From an uncultured Clostridia bacterium (GTDB taxonomy: Bacteria; Bacillota; Clostridia; Saccharofermentanales; Saccharofermentanaceae), in the NCBI GenBank assembly GCA_946545505.1, contig CAMNNN010000058.1, positions 1 to 8,075 on the forward strand: DNA of 8,075 nt, given 5' to 3'. Numbering within the stretch: position 1 is the first letter of the stretch; each line of letters starts with the position of its first letter. A program made the position numbers and the translations under genes. Below the pieces are notes generated by a model. The model had not been told where the DNA came from. It worked only from the letters and a program-made list of their open reading frames with translations, and ran no database searches. Below are positions 6,191 through 8,075 of the stretch, in pieces.

Positions 6191-6219
6191 TTGTCAGTGG
6201 TATTATACGCGTTTAAAAT
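6191..6219 (+). promoter_or_regulatory. Promoter of the GGDEF gene
   Basis: TTGTCA (6191-6196), a 17-bp spacer and TAAAAT (6214-6219) each match the housekeeping consensus at five of six positions. Transcription would start near 6226, giving a leader of about 40 bases before ATG 6266. It is divergent from the SGNH-HAD promoter within a 155-bp intergenic region. Confidence 0.7.
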
Positions 6220-6256
6220 AAATTTATAGGTTTTGTTCAGCCGGATCACGGCATAT

Positions 6257-6263
6257 GAGGGAG
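6257..6263 (+). promoter_or_regulatory. Ribosome binding site that decides the GGDEF gene start
   Basis: GAGGGAG precedes ATG 6266, with the GAGG part five bases away. An in-frame TTG at 6233 would add 11 residues but lacks such a site. Confidence 0.75.
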
Positions 6264-6265
6264 TT

Positions 6266-7333
6266 ATGATATTCACAGAGTACGTAATTGAGAATTGGCC
6301 TTTGCTGATGATTCTTCTGGGATTCACGGCCTCCCTTATTACCACGGTTTTCCTGAATAAGACGACTGTTCTTCGTATGTATGCACTGATTGCCGAAGTA
6401 TTTATCCTTTCCATCCTGGTCTTCATCGAGTTCAGACTGGTTGATGACGGCGAACACCTGACGACCAGAGCCATTCTTATAGCGATAAGATACAGCAGCA
6501 CTCCTTTCCTTATTGCTCAGATTATCTACACAATTATCAAAAGACAGCGGTGGTACATATTTATACCGGCCATAATAACTACGATAATCAACTTCATTTC
6601 ACTTCCTACAGGTGTTGTTTTCTTCTTCGATGAAAGCGGAGCGATGAAGCGCGGTCCTCTCGGTCTTGTACCATATATAATGATAGGAGTTTACTGCGTA
6701 TGGCTTGTCGCTCTTATGATCAGAAACAGTTCGAAACTGGCATTCGAGAGGATTCCGATAATCTATTTTGGCTTCTCTTTCTTCGCCGGACTCATAATGC
6801 CGTTTCTTATCGGCAAGGACTATTCGAAGCTCTTCTGTTCAACGATTGGTATATCCATCTACGTTTATTATGTATTCTCGATCCTTCAGGTCACTAAGCG
6901 CGATCCGCTCACGGGACTTCTCAACCGTCAGGCATATTACTCTGATATATCGAATGAACCTGAAGAAATCAGAGCGATTATATCTATCGATATGAACGGT
7001 CTTAAGACCATTAACGATACCGAAGGACACGCAGCCGGAGACCTGGCGATATCAACTATAGCAGGATGTTTCTTAAACGGAGTCAAGTACAGGTACCCCG
7101 TATACAGAATAGGCGGCGACGAATTCGTTGTCGTATGCCGTAAGATATCGGAATATGATGTCGTTAAAATCACCCACCGTATACACGAATTAGTAGATGC
7201 CACCAAATACAGCTGCTCCATAGGCTACAGCTACTCTTCAGACGGCAAGAAATCCATCGACGAACTCTTAAGCGAATCCGACGCGAACATGTACAACGAG
7301 AAGCAGCAATACTACAAAGAGAATAAGTCGTAA
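6266..7333 (+). CDS. Membrane GGDEF protein, predicted diguanylate cyclase with seven-helix sensor region
   Basis: The 355-residue protein has about seven hydrophobic helices (roughly 11-30, 35-57, 66-90, 97-121, 133-152, 163-183, 188-208), like the 7TM N-terminal regions of some Firmicutes signalling proteins. The GGDEF domain follows directly, with no HAMP, PAS or coiled-coil linker: DPLTGLLNR at 213-221, the Mg-binding Asp in IDMNGLKTIND (242-251), GHAAGD at 254-259 and an intact RIGGDEF at 281-287. All active-site residues look present, so synthesis of cyclic di-GMP from two GTP at the inner membrane face is likely. The position of the RxxD inhibitory site reads KYRY, so feedback by bound product is probably absent. 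The signal sensed is unknown. It has its own promoter and no operon partner, and it converges with the small peptide gene. Confidence 0.92.
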   Translation: MIFTEYVIENWPLLMILLGFTASLITTVFLNKTTVLRMYALIAEVFILSILVFIEFRLVDDGEHLTTRAILIAIRYSSTPFLIAQIIYTIIKRQRWYIFIPAIITTIINFISLPTGVVFFFDESGAMKRGPLGLVPYIMIGVYCVWLVALMIRNSSKLAFERIPIIYFGFSFFAGLIMPFLIGKDYSKLFCSTIGISIYVYYVFSILQVTKRDPLTGLLNRQAYYSDISNEPEEIRAIISIDMNGLKTINDTEGHAAGDLAISTIAGCFLNGVKYRYPVYRIGGDEFVVVCRKISEYDVVKITHRIHELVDATKYSCSIGYSYSSDGKKSIDELLSESDANMYNEKQQYYKENKS

Positions 7334-7359
7334 TCAGGCATGAGACATACCCATATATA

Positions 7360-7390
7360 AGAGCTCCGGCAACCACCGAAGCTCTATTTT
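7360..7390. terminator. Shared terminator hairpin between convergent genes
   Basis: AGAGCTCCGG (7360-7369) and CCGAAGCTCT (7376-7385) form a ten-pair stem with a six-base loop between the GGDEF gene and the double-glycine peptide gene. On the plus strand it has one C-A mismatch and is followed by ATTTT. On the minus strand the same position is a U-G wobble, but the tail is only TTATATAT. It can plausibly serve both strands; neither U-tract is strong. Confidence 0.72.
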
Positions 7391-7402
7391 GATCCTTCTC
7401 AG

Positions 7403-7630
7403 TTAATGATTCTTCAGAACCACATGATGAACTGTTGTGTCAGCTCCCATTTCCTCCGCCATCCTTATAGTTGACTCAAGATCCGGTCCGCCGGGTACTA
7501 TTGTAAGTGTGTTCTCATCAGCAATGGCGTAGGAAGTCGTACCTGATTTTTGCTTCTCGTATTCGATGATCAACCCGCCGTTTACTTCATCAAGCTGCTC
7601 GGGTGATAATTCTTTTTTCTTATCTGCCAT
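7403..7630 (-). CDS. Small peptide with double-glycine leader (bacteriocin/RiPP-like precursor)
   Basis: The product is 75 residues long. Residues 7-19 (ELSPEQLDEVNGG) match the leader consensus of peptides processed and exported by C39-peptidase ABC transporters: Leu8, the acidic Glu11, Leu13, Val16 and Gly18-Gly19. Cleavage after Gly19 would leave a 56-residue part. That part has no Cys and no Trp, so it cannot form lanthionines, disulfides or sactipeptide bridges; it contains a PGGPD turn at 46-50, an amphipathic-looking stretch at about 51-63 and a His-containing end (VHHVVLKNH). It resembles no bacteriocin I know, and could also be a small secreted or intracellular domain. The ribosome site is excellent (AAAGGAGG, 7639-7646, eight bases from ATG). 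No transporter, immunity or modification gene lies nearby in the window. Confidence 0.75.
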   Translation of the reverse strand: MADKKKELSPEQLDEVNGGLIIEYEKQKSGTTSYAIADENTLTIVPGGPDLESTIRMAEEMGADTTVHHVVLKNH

Positions 7631-7675
7631 AATTACTTCCTCCTTTACGCTACTATTAACGTGATTCTAACACGG

Positions 7676-7705
7676 ATAATAGGTGCGGAATAGTCGAAAA
7701 AACAA
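7676..7705 (-). promoter_or_regulatory. Possible promoter of the double-glycine peptide gene
   Basis: On the minus strand TTGTTT (7700-7705), an 18-bp spacer and TATTAT (7676-7681) precede the peptide gene, giving a leader of about 40 bases. The -10 matches five of six positions and the -35 four of six. A second -10-like TAGAAT lies closer to the gene but lacks a -35. Confidence 0.4.
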
Positions 7706-7960
7706 TGTTTTACAGTCCGTTAACTGATTGTTGATTTCTGACACATCAGGGGTATCGTATCCGATTGCATAGGATGTTCTCCCGCTGTTTAGTACATAAC
7801 ATACTTGGATATCCGTTCACACACATCTTCAAAACGGTACAGTTTCTTCAGGATTCAAAAGTCCGAATAATACCCCTTGGTTCGCGTTCGAGGCCCGAAA
7901 ATCCCAAAATCGCCCAAAAGTTAGCTCCGTTCAGGTAAACTTTTTGCCCGGGATTTTTGG
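7706..7960. other. Gene-poor intergenic stretch between peptide gene and tRNA terminators
   Basis: No reading frame here combines useful length with a ribosome site; the longest I followed on the minus strand is 26 codons (7746-7826). The stretch contains an 8-bp palindrome GGATATCC (7807-7814), the C3A4-type repeats described separately, and an inverted pair CCGAAAATCCC (7895-7905) and GGGATTTTTGG (7950-7960) that pairs fully in plus-strand RNA with one G-U. It may carry control sites of the peptide gene or a small RNA, but nothing specific is recognised. Confidence 0.5.
7894..7920. repeat. Three near-identical C3(G/A)A4 units
   Basis: CCCGAAAAT (7894-7902), CCCAAAAT (7903-7910) and CCCAAAAG (7913-7920) are spaced 9 and 10 bp apart, close to one helical turn. 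A related inverted element lies at 7950-7960. The units are short and could be chance in low-complexity sequence. Confidence 0.4.
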
Positions 7961-8003
7961 CAAAAATAAATCCGCAAACGCCCGTCGCTTGGGCATTTGC
8001 GGA
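7961..8003 (-). terminator. Distal terminator downstream of tRNA-Gly(CCC)
   Basis: On the minus strand TCCGCAAATGCCC (7991-8003) pairs over 13 positions with GGGCGTTTGCGGA (7971-7983) around a seven-base loop, followed by TTTATTTTT. The single imperfect position is a U-G wobble in minus-strand RNA only, and the plus strand lacks a T-run after the stem, so it acts on minus-strand transcription. It directly follows the proximal terminator. Confidence 0.87.
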
Positions 8004-8028
8004 AAAACTAGCTATTCCGTAGCGCTAG
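8003..8028 (-). terminator. Proximal terminator of tRNA-Gly(CCC)
   Basis: On the minus strand CTAGC and GCTAG enclose an imperfectly paired loop that can extend the stem by a TA/TA step, and TTTTT follows at 8003-8007. The stem is short, which may explain why a second, stronger hairpin follows at once. The structure begins three bases after the tRNA CCA end. Confidence 0.68.
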
Positions 8029-8030
8029 CA

Positions 8031-8075
8031 TGGAGCGGGTTACGAGGCTCGAACTCGCGACATTCAGCTTGGGAA
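8031..8075 (-). tRNA. tRNA-Gly (anticodon CCC), 3' part
   Basis: The 3' 45 bases of a tRNA are present and the rest lies beyond the window. The visible parts are anticodon loop TTCCCAA, anticodon 3' stem GCTGA, T arm GCGAG/CTCGT with loop TTCGAGC, acceptor 3' strand AACCCGC, discriminator T and an encoded CCA. The anticodon CCC reads GGG. It matches the tRNA-Gly(GCC) gene in this window at 39 of the 45 aligned positions, and the acceptor end differs by one base, which supports glycine identity. Confidence 0.93.

Noticed and set aside
6233..6265. TTG-initiated 11-residue extension of the GGDEF protein
   Set aside because: ATG 6266 has a good GAGGGAG site at proper spacing and begins just before the first membrane helix; the TTG has no such site.
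7746..7826. 26-codon frame on the minus strand with two Cys
   Set aside because: No ribosome site, no leader motif and no family resemblance; this length is expected by chance.
7894..7920. G-quadruplex on the minus strand from repeated GGG runs
   Set aside because: Only three closely spaced GGG runs occur; a fourth lies about 30 bases away, so the usual pattern is not met.

Overview
The window reads as chromosomal DNA of a Gram-positive anaerobe, most likely a Clostridia-class member of the Bacillota. This is inferred from AGGAGG-type ribosome binding sites, lipoprotein signal peptides followed by Thr/Glu/Ser-rich linkers, a PflX-type radical SAM protein and compact gene packing. I cannot name a genus. 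The region is densely coded, and nearly everything except two genes lies on the minus strand.

Layout from left to right. Positions 1-1444 (minus) hold a membrane-anchored protein with three Ig-like domains and a transglutaminase-type domain. It overlaps by one base the start of a second single-pass membrane protein that leaves the window. Positions 1539-2459 (plus) encode a PflX-like radical SAM protein that appears to be read from a leaderless mRNA. It meets a thioredoxin gene (2460-2777, minus) stop to stop with no intergenic base. Upstream of thioredoxin are two lipoprotein genes separated by one base: an SGNH hydrolase (3834-4541) and a DUF218/SanA-like protein (2825-3832). A tRNA-Gly(GCC) gene with a perfect consensus promoter and its own terminator separates this operon from a second lipoprotein operon: another SGNH hydrolase (5382-6110) with a HAD phosphatase (4732-5385).

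On the right, a seven-helix membrane GGDEF protein (6266-7333, plus) converges through a shared hairpin on a 75-residue peptide gene (7403-7630, minus) with a double-glycine leader. About 250 bp without a convincing gene follows, then tandem terminators and the 3' half of a tRNA-Gly(CCC) gene running off the window end.

The common theme is the cell surface: four of the ten protein genes encode predicted anchored exoproteins (transglutaminase-like, DUF218, two SGNH esterases). A surface-polymer role is plausible but inferred. No phage, IS, CRISPR or known defence system is visible. The least explained items are the double-glycine peptide with a cysteine-free core, the two TATAAT-N6-ATG gene starts, and the repeated C3A4-type motif near 7894-7920.
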